From positions 55,749 to 119,748 of the forward strand of contig NZ_QQRQ01000007.1 in the NCBI RefSeq assembly GCF_003425665.1: a stretch of DNA of 64,000 bases. The letters run 5' to 3'. Position numbers and translations under genes: made by a program. Origin of the DNA: Evtepia gabavorous. Lineage in GTDB: Bacteria; Bacillota; Clostridia; Oscillospirales; Oscillospiraceae. Each line of letters opens with the position of its first letter. Positions within the stretch are counted from its first letter, which is position 1. Below are positions 8,394 through 17,526 of the stretch, in pieces. The notes under the pieces are model-generated. The model worked only from the letters and a program-made list of their open reading frames with translations. It ran no database searches and was not told the DNA's origin.

Positions 8394-9418
8394 GACGCAC
8401 CTCCTTTCTCCGTGGTGATGGCCACGGCATGACAGATTCCAGGGATGCTCTCCCCCTGCATGGTCGCGGTGGGAGAGTGGAGGGCGCCTGTCCCGCAGAA
8501 GAGCAGGTTGCGGTAGGTTCCCCGCCGCATTTCTCGGAGAAGGTGCCCTGTAAGCACTACGGCACTGCATCCGCAGCCGGACCCACCGGCATGGACATCC
8601 TGGGTGGTGGGATCGAAGAGAAGGACACCGCAGTCGTCATAGCGGCCTCTCAGGTCAATGCCATCCCGTTGGAAAAAGTCTGTGACAATTTCCTTTCCCA
8701 GGCTGCCCAAGTCGCCGGTGACGATGAGGTCATAAAAGTCGGGGGAGCGTCCGGTTTCCTCAAAATGGGCGTGGAGTGTGGCGTAGGCGGCGGGGGCCAT
8801 GGCGGCCCCCATGTTGTTGGCGTCGGTAATCCCCTTGTCCACAACTTTGCCTGTGGTGACATGGGTAATAAAGGGACCGGTTCCTTTGCGGGACAGAATG
8901 ACCGCGCCGGACCCTGTGGTGGTCCATTGTGCAGTGGGCGGCTTTTGCCCACCGTACTCCAGGGGGTTGCGGTACTGGCGCTCCGCCGAGCAAAAATGGG
9001 AGGAGGTCAGAGCCGCTGCGTAGGAAGCAAAGCCGCCGTCCACCAGCATGGCCGCCAGAGACATCCCTTCCGCCATGGTGGAGCAGGCGCCGTATAGGCC
9101 GAAAAAAGGGGCGTTCTGTGCCCGGAGGGAGTAGGAGGTGGCAATGCACTGATTCAGCAGGTCTCCGGCAAAGACATAGTCCAATTGATCGGATGAAATC
9201 CCCGCTTTGTCCAGGGCATAGGAAAGGGCCTGCTTCTGCATTGCCGTCTCTGCTTTCTCCCAGCTTTTTTCAGCGAAGCTGTCATCCTGGCTGGCGAAGT
9301 CAAAGCAGCGGCCCAGGGGACCTTGTCCCTCTTTCTTCCCTACGGCACTGCCAAAGCCGGCAATGGAGGGAGGGGAAGTGAGGCGGACGGTCTGCCGCCC
9401 AAGTTTTTTCGTGTCCAA
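8390..9418 (-). CDS. spoVAD: Stage V sporulation protein AD
   Basis: SpoVAD is a thiolase-fold, non-catalytic protein of the dipicolinate channel that binds dipicolinic acid. A TTG at 9418, preceded by AAGGGAGAG, gives 342 residues, close to the usual 338, and the expected N-terminus (KKLGRQTVRL..GKKEGQGPLG). Conserved segments include CSTMAEGMSLAAMLVDGG and GGSGCGCSAVVLTGHLL. It is the first gene of a two-gene unit read from a sigma-G-like promoter at 9451-9480, implying forespore expression. Confidence 0.93.
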   Translation of the reverse strand: MDTKKLGRQTVRLTSPPSIAGFGSAVGKKEGQGPLGRCFDFASQDDSFAEKSWEKAETAMQKQALSYALDKAGISSDQLDYVFAGDLLNQCIATSYSLRAQNAPFFGLYGACSTMAEGMSLAAMLVDGGFASYAAALTSSHFCSAERQYRNPLEYGGQKPPTAQWTTTGSGAVILSRKGTGPFITHVTTGKVVDKGITDANNMGAAMAPAAYATLHAHFEETGRSPDFYDLIVTGDLGSLGKEIVTDFFQRDGIDLRGRYDDCGVLLFDPTTQDVHAGGSGCGCSAVVLTGHLLREMRRGTYRNLLFCGTGALHSPTATMQGESIPGICHAVAITTEKGGAS

Positions 9419-9450
9419 AGCATTCTCTCCCTTGATTTGGATTGTGCCTT

Positions 9451-9480
9451 TATTGTGTGTTTTCCTGGCAGAATTATTCA
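9451..9480 (-). promoter_or_regulatory. Sigma-G-like promoter of spoVAD-spoVAE
   Basis: On the minus strand TGAATA, 17 bases, then CACAATA closely match the forespore sigma-G boxes (TGmATA and CATnnTA). The promoter sits about 30 bases upstream of the spoVAD start, which fits known control of spoVA genes. Confidence 0.65.
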
Positions 9481-9536
9481 AGAGAGGCAAAAAGATGTTT
9501 GGCTTCTACAACAGCCCGCCGCCAAAAAGAAAGGCC

Positions 9537-9566
9537 TGGACTTTCCGGCCCTTGCTGTACTATAAT
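9537..9566 (+). promoter_or_regulatory. Probable sigma-A promoter for the SecB-like gene
   Basis: TATAAT at 9561-9566 is perfect. The -35 candidate TGGACT at 9537-9542, 18 bases upstream, is weaker. It diverges from the spoVAD promoter. Confidence 0.5.
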
Positions 9567-9608
9567 AAAGCCATCACCGATTGACAACGGAAGAAAGGAT
9601 CTGGAGTT

Positions 9609-10064
9609 ATGGCAAACGCAACATTAGTCACACAAAAAGTGCAGGAGATCCACCTGAGCAATAAATTAGAGAAATCGGGCCAAATTCAGCTGGACAGTTC
9701 ATTTTCCCTCAACGTGAGTTTTTCCTCCGACGGCAGCCGCTGCGTGGGAAAGCTTCAGCAAACCCTCCGGGATAAGGAATTTGTGGGAGGCAAGTTTACC
9801 ATGACAGTGGAACTGGTGGGTATTTTCAACTGTTCCAATGCGACGACAGACGAGGTGAAGCGCCAAGTGCATGGGGAGGTCTATGACCAGCTTTTTCCGT
9901 ACATGCAGTCCCAGTGTGCCAGCCTGGCTGCTGCCTCGGGGGTTCCCGGATTGATGCTGCGGAAGGTCCCCATTGATCCGAACAACATTGCCATCAATAA
10001 GAAGGGCGGCCCAGACAACGACCGGAATCCCGACGGGGGGCCCAAACTGACGCTGTTGGAATGA
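9609..10064 (+). CDS. SecB-like protein of unknown function
   Basis: This 151-residue soluble protein has no signal peptide. The pattern of alternating strands (SFSLNVSFSSDG, FTMTVELVGIFNCSN) followed by a helix and the disordered, charged tail (GGPDNDRNPDGGP) resemble SecB/DUF1149-type chaperone folds of Firmicutes, but I cannot assign it firmly. The ATG follows GAAAGGATCTGGAGTT. It overlaps the acyl-ligase gene by four bases, so the two are translationally coupled. Confidence 0.6.
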   Translation: MANATLVTQKVQEIHLSNKLEKSGQIQLDSSFSLNVSFSSDGSRCVGKLQQTLRDKEFVGGKFTMTVELVGIFNCSNATTDEVKRQVHGEVYDQLFPYMQSQCASLAAASGVPGLMLRKVPIDPNNIAINKKGGPDNDRNPDGGPKLTLLE

Positions 10065-11674
10065 AAAAGACCCTTTATCAGGACCTGTGGGAAGGGGCGG
10101 CCGGTATGGAGCCGGCAGTTGCCCTGCGGTGCGGGGACCAAAGTCTTACCTTCGCCGCCTTCTTTCTGGAGATTCTTCGGGCGGAAGCAGGGCTGCGGGC
10201 GCTTGGCGTGCAGTCAGGGGATTTGGTGACCATTTTATCCCTGAACACCCCTGAGGCGGTGATTGCATTTTATGCCATTGACCGAATCGGCGCGGTGGCC
10301 AACTGGGTTGATATGAAGCTGAGCCCAGCCGAAGTAGAGTTCTATCTGACACGGGCAAAGTCTAAGGTCGTTCTGGTTTTAGAACTAATTTTCCAAAAAG
10401 TATACGCCAACCGTGGGCATGCGCCGGCGGAACATTTTGTGGTGCTTCCTCTGGCTCCCTATCTCACGCCGGAGCTGGGGCGGAAACTCCGGGTGGGCGT
10501 CTGGGAAGGGGAGAAGGGACCGGGATGTGTCTCCTGGAAAGAATTTCTCCAAGATACAGGGGAATCTGTTCCGGAATCTGCCCGCTGGGAGGAGCCGGTG
10601 GCCATCACATATACCGGTGGAACAACAGGCCCGGCCAAGGGTGTGATGCTCTCCCGCCGGGCGTTTCGGGCCTCCCTGGAGCAGTATACCCAGGTGGGGA
10701 CGATGTACGGGAGGGGGGGAGCCACGTTGGTGCTTCTTCCGCTCTTTTCAGCATTCGGCCTGTGCCAGTGTGTTCATGTGCCGCTGTGCCTGGGTATGAC
10801 GATTATCCTGTACCCCATGTTTCGCCCCGAGCAGTTGGGAGAGATGCTGCGGCGCTATCGTCCGGAACAGGTCAGCGGAACCACCTCCTACTGGCAGCTG
10901 CTTCTCCAGGACCCGTGGGCGGACCAAGCCGACCTGTCTTTCCTGCAGGTCCCACGCTGCGGCGGCGATGCCATGACGGCGGCGATGGAGCGACGGATCA
11001 ATGATTTTTTGGCCCAGAGAGGCTGCCCCGCCCGGCTGATCAAGGAATATGGAATGTCTGAGGTGGCCGGGATTGTCTGTGTCAGCTATGGGGACTGGGA
11101 GGCGGGGGATGTAGGACGTCCCCTGCCGGGCTGTCGGATCATAGCAGTGGACCCTGAGACCGGAGCGGCCTGCCCACCGGAGGGGCAGGGGGAGCTGATC
11201 ATTCAAAGCAATACAGTGATGAATGGATACTACGGCGTGCCGGAGGCGGACGCTGAGGTTCTCCGTCCTGGCCCCGATGGGACCTTATGGGTATGGACCA
11301 AGGATTTGGGCCATCAAACCGCCGACGGCAGAATTGTGGTCACGGGGCGAAAAAAGCGCATGATTTCCCGCAATGGCTTTAAGATATTTCCTTCTGTCAT
11401 TGAGGAGTGCCTTTTGCAGGAGGATCAAGTGGAGGCCTGCGCAGTGGTGGGAGGCAGGAATTCCAGAGGAGAGACCGTTCCTGTGGCCCATATTGTCCCC
11501 CAACCAGGGACCGATCAGGAAACCTTGGAGCGGGCACTTCGGCTGCGCGCCAAGCAGGCGCTTAATACGTATCTGATTCCCGGTATGTACTGTTTCTGGT
11601 CACGGCTTCCTTATACGGAGCGAGGAAAGCTGGATTATCGAAAGCTGGAAGAAAGCCAGAACACCAAGCCGTAA
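10061..11674 (+). CDS. Acyl-adenylating ligase (AMP-dependent synthetase family)
   Basis: The protein activates a carboxylic acid as acyl-AMP, probably on to acyl-CoA. It has 537 residues with the phosphate-binding loop YTGGTTGPAKGVMLS near 185, KEYGMSEVAG (adenine region), the ribose Asp in TKDLGHQTADGRIVVTGRKK and the C-terminal catalytic Lys in YTERGKLDYRKLEE. All signature motifs of the fatty-acid/aryl-CoA ligase class are intact. The substrate is unknown. It is coupled to the SecB-like gene upstream. The first clear plus-strand terminator is only at 12032, beyond an opposing small gene. Confidence 0.9.
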   Translation: MKKTLYQDLWEGAAGMEPAVALRCGDQSLTFAAFFLEILRAEAGLRALGVQSGDLVTILSLNTPEAVIAFYAIDRIGAVANWVDMKLSPAEVEFYLTRAKSKVVLVLELIFQKVYANRGHAPAEHFVVLPLAPYLTPELGRKLRVGVWEGEKGPGCVSWKEFLQDTGESVPESARWEEPVAITYTGGTTGPAKGVMLSRRAFRASLEQYTQVGTMYGRGGATLVLLPLFSAFGLCQCVHVPLCLGMTIILYPMFRPEQLGEMLRRYRPEQVSGTTSYWQLLLQDPWADQADLSFLQVPRCGGDAMTAAMERRINDFLAQRGCPARLIKEYGMSEVAGIVCVSYGDWEAGDVGRPLPGCRIIAVDPETGAACPPEGQGELIIQSNTVMNGYYGVPEADAEVLRPGPDGTLWVWTKDLGHQTADGRIVVTGRKKRMISRNGFKIFPSVIEECLLQEDQVEACAVVGGRNSRGETVPVAHIVPQPGTDQETLERALRLRAKQALNTYLIPGMYCFWSRLPYTERGKLDYRKLEESQNTKP

Positions 11675-11723
11675 GAAAAAGCTGCGTTGGTCCCGCACGC
11701 ATGAAAAAGTGTGGCGTATGGTC

Positions 11724-11975
11724 TTATGGCTTCGTTTCTATATTGTGCTGGGGAGATTGTGTTCCATCCTCTGCAAGATCGGAAGACAGTGCCTGCCGTT
11801 GGGCGGCATTTAAGTTTCGCGTGGCGTCCAGTGCACGCTGGGCGGCCAAGAACCCCAGGGTGGTTCCGAGCTGGGTGATGACGGAAGCTGCCGCCGCCAG
11901 TTGTTCTTCGTCGAGACGTTCCGACAGGAGATTGGCAAGAAGGGTGACGATGGCGTTTCTTCCGCTGGCATCCAT
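11724..11975 (-). CDS. Small conserved protein, DUF6774-like
   Basis: This protein of 83 residues has a hydrophobic, alanine-rich core (LLSERLDEEQLAAAASVITQ, LGTTLGFLAAQRAL) typical of short clostridial DUF6774-type proteins. A good ribosome binding site (GAGGTGATG) precedes the ATG. The function is unknown. It lies antisense to the probable 3' extension of the acyl-ligase transcript. Confidence 0.65.
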   Translation of the reverse strand: MDASGRNAIVTLLANLLSERLDEEQLAAAASVITQLGTTLGFLAAQRALDATRNLNAAQRQALSSDLAEDGTQSPQHNIETKP

Positions 11976-12031
11976 AGTTTCATCACCTCAGAAATATTGT
12001 ATGCGGCAGAGCTGACATCTGCCTTTCCTGG

Positions 12032-12063
12032 AAACACGGGTTCCCGCCGGAACCCGTGTTTTT
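12032..12063 (+). terminator. Intrinsic terminator, plus strand
   Basis: Perfect 13-bp arms AAACACGGGTTCC / GGAACCCGTGTTT with loop CGCC are followed by TTTTT. No plus-strand gene ends just upstream, so it most likely ends the acyl-ligase transcript after it has crossed the opposing small gene. Confidence 0.75.
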
Positions 12064-12122
12064 GCATGAACGCATCTCTGTGGGCATAGGGTAGTGCAGG
12101 AAAGCCGGCAGGGAGGGATTCT

Positions 12123-13406
12123 ATGATTTATGTGGTGCAGAGCGGAGATTCTTTGACCAGTATCGCGAAGCGGTATGGGGTCTCTTTGGAACGCCTGCGC
12201 AGCGACAACGGCCTTTTGCCGGAACAGCCCCTGGTGCCAGGGCAGGCATTGGTTGTTTTCATTCCGAAGGAGACCTACCAGGTTAGGTCAGGAGACACGA
12301 TCTATGGCATTGCCCGGCAGGCGGGAATCTCGGCACGGGAGCTGATCCAGAGAAATCCGTCCCTTGCCCAAGGGGCGCCTCTTACGGTGGGGGAGCATCT
12401 TACCCTTCGCCCGAAGGAAGAACCGGAGGGTTCTCTGATGGTCAATGGCTATGCCTATCCCCATATAGAACAACGGGTTCTCCGGCAGGCTATGCCATAT
12501 CTGACGGACCTGTCTCTCTTTTCCTATGGATTTCGGGAGGATGGAGCACTGGTTCCCTTGGCGGACAGCCGCCTGCTTGCGGAGGCCTCCCTGTTTGGGG
12601 CAGGGGCAGTTCTGGTTTTGACTTCCATAGATGAGAGCGGGACCTTTTCCTCCCAGCGGGCATCCCATCTGTTTCAAGATCAGAGGCTGCAGGAGGTTGT
12701 GCTGGACCAATTGCTCCAAGTGATGCTGGAGAAGGGATACCTCGGGCTGGATGTGGATTTTGAATATGTGGAGGAGAGAGACAAAGAGGCGTTCTTTCAC
12801 TTTTTGGGTAGGGCCCGGGAGAGGCTTCATCAGGATGGCTTTTTCCTTCACGTCGATCTGGCGCCCAAAACCCACGCCCAGCAGTCTGGACCGCTGTATG
12901 CCGCCCATGATTACAGTGTCATCGGTGCCATTGCGGACTCTGTGCTGCTGATGACGTATGAGTGGGGATATGCCTATGGCCCACCGATGGCGGTGGCCCC
13001 TCTGCCCCAAGTGGAAGAGGTATTACAGTATGGTGTGACAGAGATTGCTCCGGGAAAGATTCAGCTGGGAATCCCGAACTATGGCTATGATTGGACCCTT
13101 CCCTATGAGCCCAGCCGCCGGGCTGCCACCATAGGGAATCAGGAGGCGGTTCGGCTGGCAGGACAGGTGGGGGCAGAAATTCAATTTGATACGGTATCTC
13201 AGGCCCCCTATTTCCGATATACACGGGAGGGAATTGCCCATCAGGTCTGGTTCGAGGATGCCCGGAGCATTCAGGCAAAGCTCCAACTGGCGCTGCAATA
13301 TGGGATTGGCGGTGTGGCTTATTGGAATTTGCTGCGGCCTTTTTCCCAAAACTGGGCGCTGCTGAGCCAGAAAATCCGGATTCTCAATCGGCGTGAAGGT
13401 CCGTAA
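12123..13406 (+). CDS. YaaH/SleL-type spore peptidoglycan hydrolase (2 LysM + GH18)
   Basis: Proteins of this type sit in the spore coat and cut cortex glycan (N-acetylglucosaminidase). Two LysM domains occupy residues 1-45 (YVVQSGDSLTSIAKRYG) and 51-97 (YQVRSGDTIYGIARQAG), followed by a GH18 barrel from about 105. The chitinase-type catalytic segment is GLDVDFEYVEE, with its acid Glu intact. QLGIPNYGYDW is a further family motif. The protein has 427 residues and no signal peptide, as usual for spore coat LysM hydrolases. GGGAGG precedes the ATG. It is monocistronic, with its own terminator. Confidence 0.92.
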   Translation: MIYVVQSGDSLTSIAKRYGVSLERLRSDNGLLPEQPLVPGQALVVFIPKETYQVRSGDTIYGIARQAGISARELIQRNPSLAQGAPLTVGEHLTLRPKEEPEGSLMVNGYAYPHIEQRVLRQAMPYLTDLSLFSYGFREDGALVPLADSRLLAEASLFGAGAVLVLTSIDESGTFSSQRASHLFQDQRLQEVVLDQLLQVMLEKGYLGLDVDFEYVEERDKEAFFHFLGRARERLHQDGFFLHVDLAPKTHAQQSGPLYAAHDYSVIGAIADSVLLMTYEWGYAYGPPMAVAPLPQVEEVLQYGVTEIAPGKIQLGIPNYGYDWTLPYEPSRRAATIGNQEAVRLAGQVGAEIQFDTVSQAPYFRYTREGIAHQVWFEDARSIQAKLQLALQYGIGGVAYWNLLRPFSQNWALLSQKIRILNRREGP

Positions 13407-13411
13407 ATAGA

Positions 13412-13452
13412 GAACAGGCGCGCTCTCTGTATTCAGAGAAACACGCCTGTTT
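13412..13452 (+). terminator. Intrinsic terminator of the YaaH-type gene
   Basis: AACAGGCG...CTCTCTG pairs with CAGAGA...CGCCTGTTT 5 bases after the stop. Confidence 0.8.
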
Positions 13453-13461
13453 GGGGGGAGA

Positions 13462-14337
13462 TCATTCAAATTCCATCAGCATCTGCGCGGAGGGATTGTT
13501 GTTGCCCGCCAGACGTACCATGTCATATCGCGTCATATCTCCCATGTTCATTTTGATGCGGACCAGATTGGACTCCTGGGCTTCGGGGACGATGTCTGGA
13601 ACAATGGCGACACCGTGGCGGGCCCGGACCATCAGCATTTGTGCATTGGTACTGTTGGTTTGGGCGAACCGTTCCGGCACAACACCAAATTCCCGGAGAA
13701 GCATTTGGCGGAGCATGTCCATGGAATTTGGCCCGGTATCTTCACAGTTTGTAATGAGACATTCCCCCCGCAGCATGGAAACCGCATCTCCCTGGGGATA
13801 CTTGGCGGCAATGGCGCGATCAGCGACCAGGTAGTTGTAAGCCTCAAACATGGGTCGGGAGAGAATGTCCTCCTTGGCAAAAGCGTGCTCACAGAGAACG
13901 TTGGCCAAAATCACGTCCAATTCCCCGGATTTTAGTTTTTCTGTCAGCGCACCGTAGGGGTATTGAAAAATATCCACTTTAATTTCTGGATGAGCAATTA
14001 AGAAACGGGAGAAGAAATCCTCCGTATGTCGGGATTCGTACATGCCGATTCCCACTTTAACGTGGCCGCGATACTGCTCTGCAATGGCGATGAGGCGCTT
14101 TTTGGTGTCTTTGTCATAGCGCAGCATAAAATTAACCCGTTCATAAAAAAATTGGCCCGCATCTGTCAGCGAGACGGAATGGGCATTGCGGTTAAACAGA
14201 CGGACCTGCAGTTTTCCTTCCAGAGAGGCAATATACTGGCTGATGGCGGTTTGGGATACAGAGTGTACTGCGGCAGCTTGCGTGAAACTCAGACACTCGG
14301 CCAATGTAACAAAGTATTCGATTTTTTTGTTGAGCAT
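13462..14337 (-). CDS. LysR-family transcriptional regulator
   Basis: The protein has 291 residues. The N-terminal winged helix-turn-helix reads YFVTLAECLSFTQAAAVHSVSQTAISQYI and the rest is the periplasmic-binding-like effector domain. AGGAG lies 8 bases before the ATG. It is divergent from the pyrimidine operon with a 260-base intergenic region, the classic arrangement for a LysR protein controlling its neighbour, but it could act on another target. The effector is unknown. Confidence 0.9.
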   Translation of the reverse strand: MLNKKIEYFVTLAECLSFTQAAAVHSVSQTAISQYIASLEGKLQVRLFNRNAHSVSLTDAGQFFYERVNFMLRYDKDTKKRLIAIAEQYRGHVKVGIGMYESRHTEDFFSRFLIAHPEIKVDIFQYPYGALTEKLKSGELDVILANVLCEHAFAKEDILSRPMFEAYNYLVADRAIAAKYPQGDAVSMLRGECLITNCEDTGPNSMDMLRQMLLREFGVVPERFAQTNSTNAQMLMVRARHGVAIVPDIVPEAQESNLVRIKMNMGDMTRYDMVRLAGNNNPSAQMLMEFE

Positions 14338-14521
14338 AGCATAGGCTCCTTTTCAGACGCAGTATCGTGTTTTCTCCTTCTGATTGTGCAATAATTATGT
14401 GAAAAAGTCAAATCATTCTTTTCCTCGGCGAGAAGATGGGAATATGACAGTTTGGCTCTCGCCATAATTCGTCAGGCTGGGAAAGGAAATGTGATAGAAA
14501 GAAATATTATTTCATTAAGAA

Positions 14522-14550
14522 TTGACAGAACGTCTGGTATCTGGTAACAT
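14522..14550 (+). promoter_or_regulatory. Sigma-A promoter of the pyr operon
   Basis: A perfect TTGACA (14522-14527), a 17-base spacer and TAACAT (14545-14550). The leader before pyrC is only about 40 bases, too short for a PyrR-type attenuator, so control probably acts at initiation. Confidence 0.82.
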
Positions 14551-14597
14551 ACTACAAACGCCAAGTGCTACTTTTCAAGACGGGAGGAAACAAGTGC

Positions 14598-15878
14598 ATG
14601 AAGATTCTCCTGAATCAGGTGACGGTGTTTCGAAAGGGAACTGCGGAGAAGCTGTCTGTTCTCGTGGAGGACGGTCGTATTGTTTCTCTTTCCAAGGAGG
14701 CTCCCACCCTTTCTGACGCCCGTGTGATTGAATTAAAGAATGGTTCTTTGTTTCCCGGTTTCGTAGATGTCCATGTTCATCTCCGTGAGCCGGGTTTTTC
14801 GTACAAAGAAACCATTGCCACAGGGACGCGGGCTGCGGCCCATGGGGGATTTACCGCCGTGTGCCCCATGCCCAATTTGAAGCCGGTGCCGGACAGCTTG
14901 GCACATCTGCGTCCTCAGTTAGAGGCTATTGCCCGGGACAGCGTGATTCATACCTATCCCTATGGCGCCATTACCGTGGGAGAGCAGGGGGAAACGCTGG
15001 CCGCATTGGAGGAGATGGCCCCCCATGTGGTGGCTTTCTCTGATGATGGAAAAGGGGTGCAGGACCCGGAAAAAATGAAGCAGGCCATGCGGCGGGCGAA
15101 GGCACTGGGCAAACTGATTGTGGCCCACTGTGAGGACGAGAGCCTCATTCAAGGCGGTTATATCCACGATGGTGCCTATGCAAAGGCACACGGACATAGA
15201 GGCAATCCCTCCGCCAGCGAGTGGAAGCAGGTGGAACGGGATTTGGCGCTGGTACAGGAGACAGGCTGTGCCTACCACGTCTGCCATGTGTCCACCAAGG
15301 AATCGGTGGAGCTGATCCGCAGTGCCAAGCGGGAAGGGCTGGATGTGACCTGTGAGACCGCGCCGCACTATCTGGTATTCCATGATGGAATGCTTCAGGA
15401 GGACGGGCGATTCAAAATGAATCCTCCCATTCGTGGGGAGGAGGACCGGCAGGCACTCATTGCCGGAATTTTGGATGGGACAGTGGATATGATTGCCACG
15501 GATCACGCGCCGCATTCCGCCGAAGAAAAAGCGGGGGGACTGGAAAAAAGCCTCAACGGCATCGTGGGCCTGGAAACGGCCTTTCCTGTGCTCTATACGG
15601 AGTTGGTGAGACCGGGGGTTCTCACCCTTGCACAGCTGATTGACCTGATGCACACCAATCCGGCCAAGCGATTTGGCATCGGTGCGCCCCTGGAGGAAGG
15701 GGCAACGGCTGATTTTACGGTATTTGATTTAGATGCGGAAGAGACCATTCAGCCGGAGCACTTTCTTTCCATGGGAAAAAGCTCTCCTTTTGCAGGCCGG
15801 AGCGTATTTGGAACGTGCTTATTGACTATCTGCGGCGGAAAGATCGCCTGGCAGGCGGAGGGGGGAGCGTCCCGATGA
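14598..15878 (+). CDS. pyrC: Dihydroorotase
   Basis: It catalyses step 3 of UMP synthesis, cyclising carbamoyl aspartate. The ATG at 14598 follows CGGGAGG and yields 426 residues; an upstream start at 14565 lacks a site. Metal ligands appear in DVHVHLREPG, HGHRGNPS and HVCHVSTKE, and the catalytic Asp in ATDHAPHS. This is the class I (long) form. It is the first gene of pyrC-K-D-F-E-B-I, with its stop overlapped by pyrK. Confidence 0.95.
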   Translation: MKILLNQVTVFRKGTAEKLSVLVEDGRIVSLSKEAPTLSDARVIELKNGSLFPGFVDVHVHLREPGFSYKETIATGTRAAAHGGFTAVCPMPNLKPVPDSLAHLRPQLEAIARDSVIHTYPYGAITVGEQGETLAALEEMAPHVVAFSDDGKGVQDPEKMKQAMRRAKALGKLIVAHCEDESLIQGGYIHDGAYAKAHGHRGNPSASEWKQVERDLALVQETGCAYHVCHVSTKESVELIRSAKREGLDVTCETAPHYLVFHDGMLQEDGRFKMNPPIRGEEDRQALIAGILDGTVDMIATDHAPHSAEEKAGGLEKSLNGIVGLETAFPVLYTELVRPGVLTLAQLIDLMHTNPAKRFGIGAPLEEGATADFTVFDLDAEETIQPEHFLSMGKSSPFAGRSVFGTCLLTICGGKIAWQAEGGASR

Positions 15879-16606
15879 AGCGAGGAAAGTTTACGGTTCT
15901 TCAGAATAAGGAACTGGCGCCGGCCACGTTCCGAATGGTTTTAGCGGGAGACACAGAGGCCATCACCGCGCCGGGACAGTTTGTGAACATCGCGCTGACA
16001 GGGAAGTTTCTCCGCCGCCCCATTTCCGTCTGTGACTGGAATGAGGCGCAGTTGACTTTGATTTATAAGGTAGTGGGGCAGGGGACGGCACAGATGAGTC
16101 AAATGGTGCCGGGGACGGAGTTAGACCTCCTGACTGGCTTGGGTAATGGCTATGACTTGGAGAAATCCGGGGACAAGCCCCTGCTGATTGGAGGCGGGGT
16201 TGGGATTCCGCCGCTGTATGCCTTGGCCAAAAAGCTCATTGCACAGGGCAAATCGCCTCGGGCTATTTTGGGGTTCAACCGGAAAGAGGAACAATTTTTG
16301 ACTGCGGAGTTCCGGGCATTGGGGATTGCAGTCTCTTTGACCACGGTGGATGGTTCCCTGGGGATCAAAGGCTTTGTCACAGATGCCATGCCCCAGACAG
16401 GATATACCTATCTGTATACCTGTGGGCCTGCGCCCATGCTTCGGGCCATCGACGAAAAGGCTGTGACCTCGGGACAATTCAGCTTTGAGGAACGGATGGG
16501 CTGTGGGTTTGGAGCCTGTATGGGATGTACCTGTCAGACCAAATATGGCAGCAAGCGAATTTGCCGGGAGGGCCCCGTGCTGGAGAGGGAGGAAATTCTA
16601 TGGTGA
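15875..16606 (+). CDS. pyrK: Dihydroorotate dehydrogenase electron transfer subunit
   Basis: It carries electrons from dihydroorotate via FAD and a [2Fe-2S] cluster to NAD. The ATG at 15875 overlaps the pyrC stop (ATGA), giving 243 residues. Visible are the FAD-binding barrel (LRRPISVCDW), the NAD domain (PLLIGGGVGIPPLYALAKKL) and the cluster ligands CGFGACMGCTCQTKYG with the later KRIC. Its partner pyrD starts 7 bases before its stop. Confidence 0.94.
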   Translation: MKRGKFTVLQNKELAPATFRMVLAGDTEAITAPGQFVNIALTGKFLRRPISVCDWNEAQLTLIYKVVGQGTAQMSQMVPGTELDLLTGLGNGYDLEKSGDKPLLIGGGVGIPPLYALAKKLIAQGKSPRAILGFNRKEEQFLTAEFRALGIAVSLTTVDGSLGIKGFVTDAMPQTGYTYLYTCGPAPMLRAIDEKAVTSGQFSFEERMGCGFGACMGCTCQTKYGSKRICREGPVLEREEILW

Positions 16607-17526
16607 AGACCGCAGTGACATTGAGCGGCGTTTTACTGGACAATCCCGTGATTCCTGCCAGTGGTACGTTTGGATTCGGATATGAATTTGCTCAGTGGTA
16701 TGACATCAACTGTCTGGGTGCCATCAGCATCAAGGGAACCACCCGGGAGCCTCGATTCGGCAACCCGGCCCCCCGGATCGCGGAGACGGCAGGGGGAATG
16801 CTCAATGCGGTGGGACTGCAGAATCCTGGGATTGACCGGGTGGTGGCTGAGGAGCTCCCCAAGCTGCGGGAGGTCTATCAAAAGCCGATTTTGGCCAACA
16901 TCAGTGGGTTTTCTTTGGATGAGTACGTGACATGCTGCGCCAAGGCGGATGCCTCACCCTACACGGACCTCATTGAGGTCAATGTGAGTTGTCCCAACGT
17001 GCACCACGGGGGCATGAGCTTCGGAACGGACCCGCACATGGTTTATGATGTAACCCGGGCGGTGAAGGAAGTGTGCCGAAAACCAGTATATATGAAACTC
17101 TCTCCCAATGTGACAGATATTGTATCCATTGCCCAGGCCTGTGAGAAGGGCGGGGCCGACGGATTGAGTCTCATCAACACTCTCATGGGCATGCGGATCG
17201 ACCTGAAAAAACGGGCGCCTGTTTTGGCCAACACCACAGGCGGTCTTTCCGGACCAGCGGTTTTTCCCGTGGCGTTGCGGATGGTTTGGCAGGTCTACGA
17301 GGCGGTCCATCTGCCCATCATTGGGATGGGCGGCATCCAAAGCGCGGAAGATGTCCTGGAAATGATGCTGGCCGGAGCGACCGCTGTGCAGGTGGGGGCG
17401 GCTAACTTAGTCAATCCGTTTGCCTGTCAAGAGATCATCGACAGCCTGCCCGGGCTCATGGAGCGCCTGGGCATTCAAGAGATCAACGAAATCATTGGAG
17501 GTGCCCACAGATGGGAAAAGATGTGA
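16600..17526 (+). CDS. pyrD: Dihydroorotate dehydrogenase, class 1B catalytic subunit
   Basis: It oxidises dihydroorotate to orotate using FMN, together with PyrK. It has 308 residues from the ATG at 16600, preceded by GGGAGG. The catalytic Cys lies in NVSCPNVHHGG, which with the linked pyrK marks the NAD-dependent 1B class. FMN contacts are seen in IGMGGIQSAEDVLEMMLAGA. It overlaps pyrK by 7 bases and pyrF by 16. Confidence 0.95.
   Translation: MVKTAVTLSGVLLDNPVIPASGTFGFGYEFAQWYDINCLGAISIKGTTREPRFGNPAPRIAETAGGMLNAVGLQNPGIDRVVAEELPKLREVYQKPILANISGFSLDEYVTCCAKADASPYTDLIEVNVSCPNVHHGGMSFGTDPHMVYDVTRAVKEVCRKPVYMKLSPNVTDIVSIAQACEKGGADGLSLINTLMGMRIDLKKRAPVLANTTGGLSGPAVFPVALRMVWQVYEAVHLPIIGMGGIQSAEDVLEMMLAGATAVQVGAANLVNPFACQEIIDSLPGLMERLGIQEINEIIGGAHRWEKM

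Noticed and set aside
8429..9097. 222-residue plus-strand frame
   Set aside because: It is antisense to spoVAD, which has strong homology and its own ribosome binding site.
14551..14597. PyrR-type attenuator before pyrC
   Set aside because: The leader is too short and no hairpin pair is visible.
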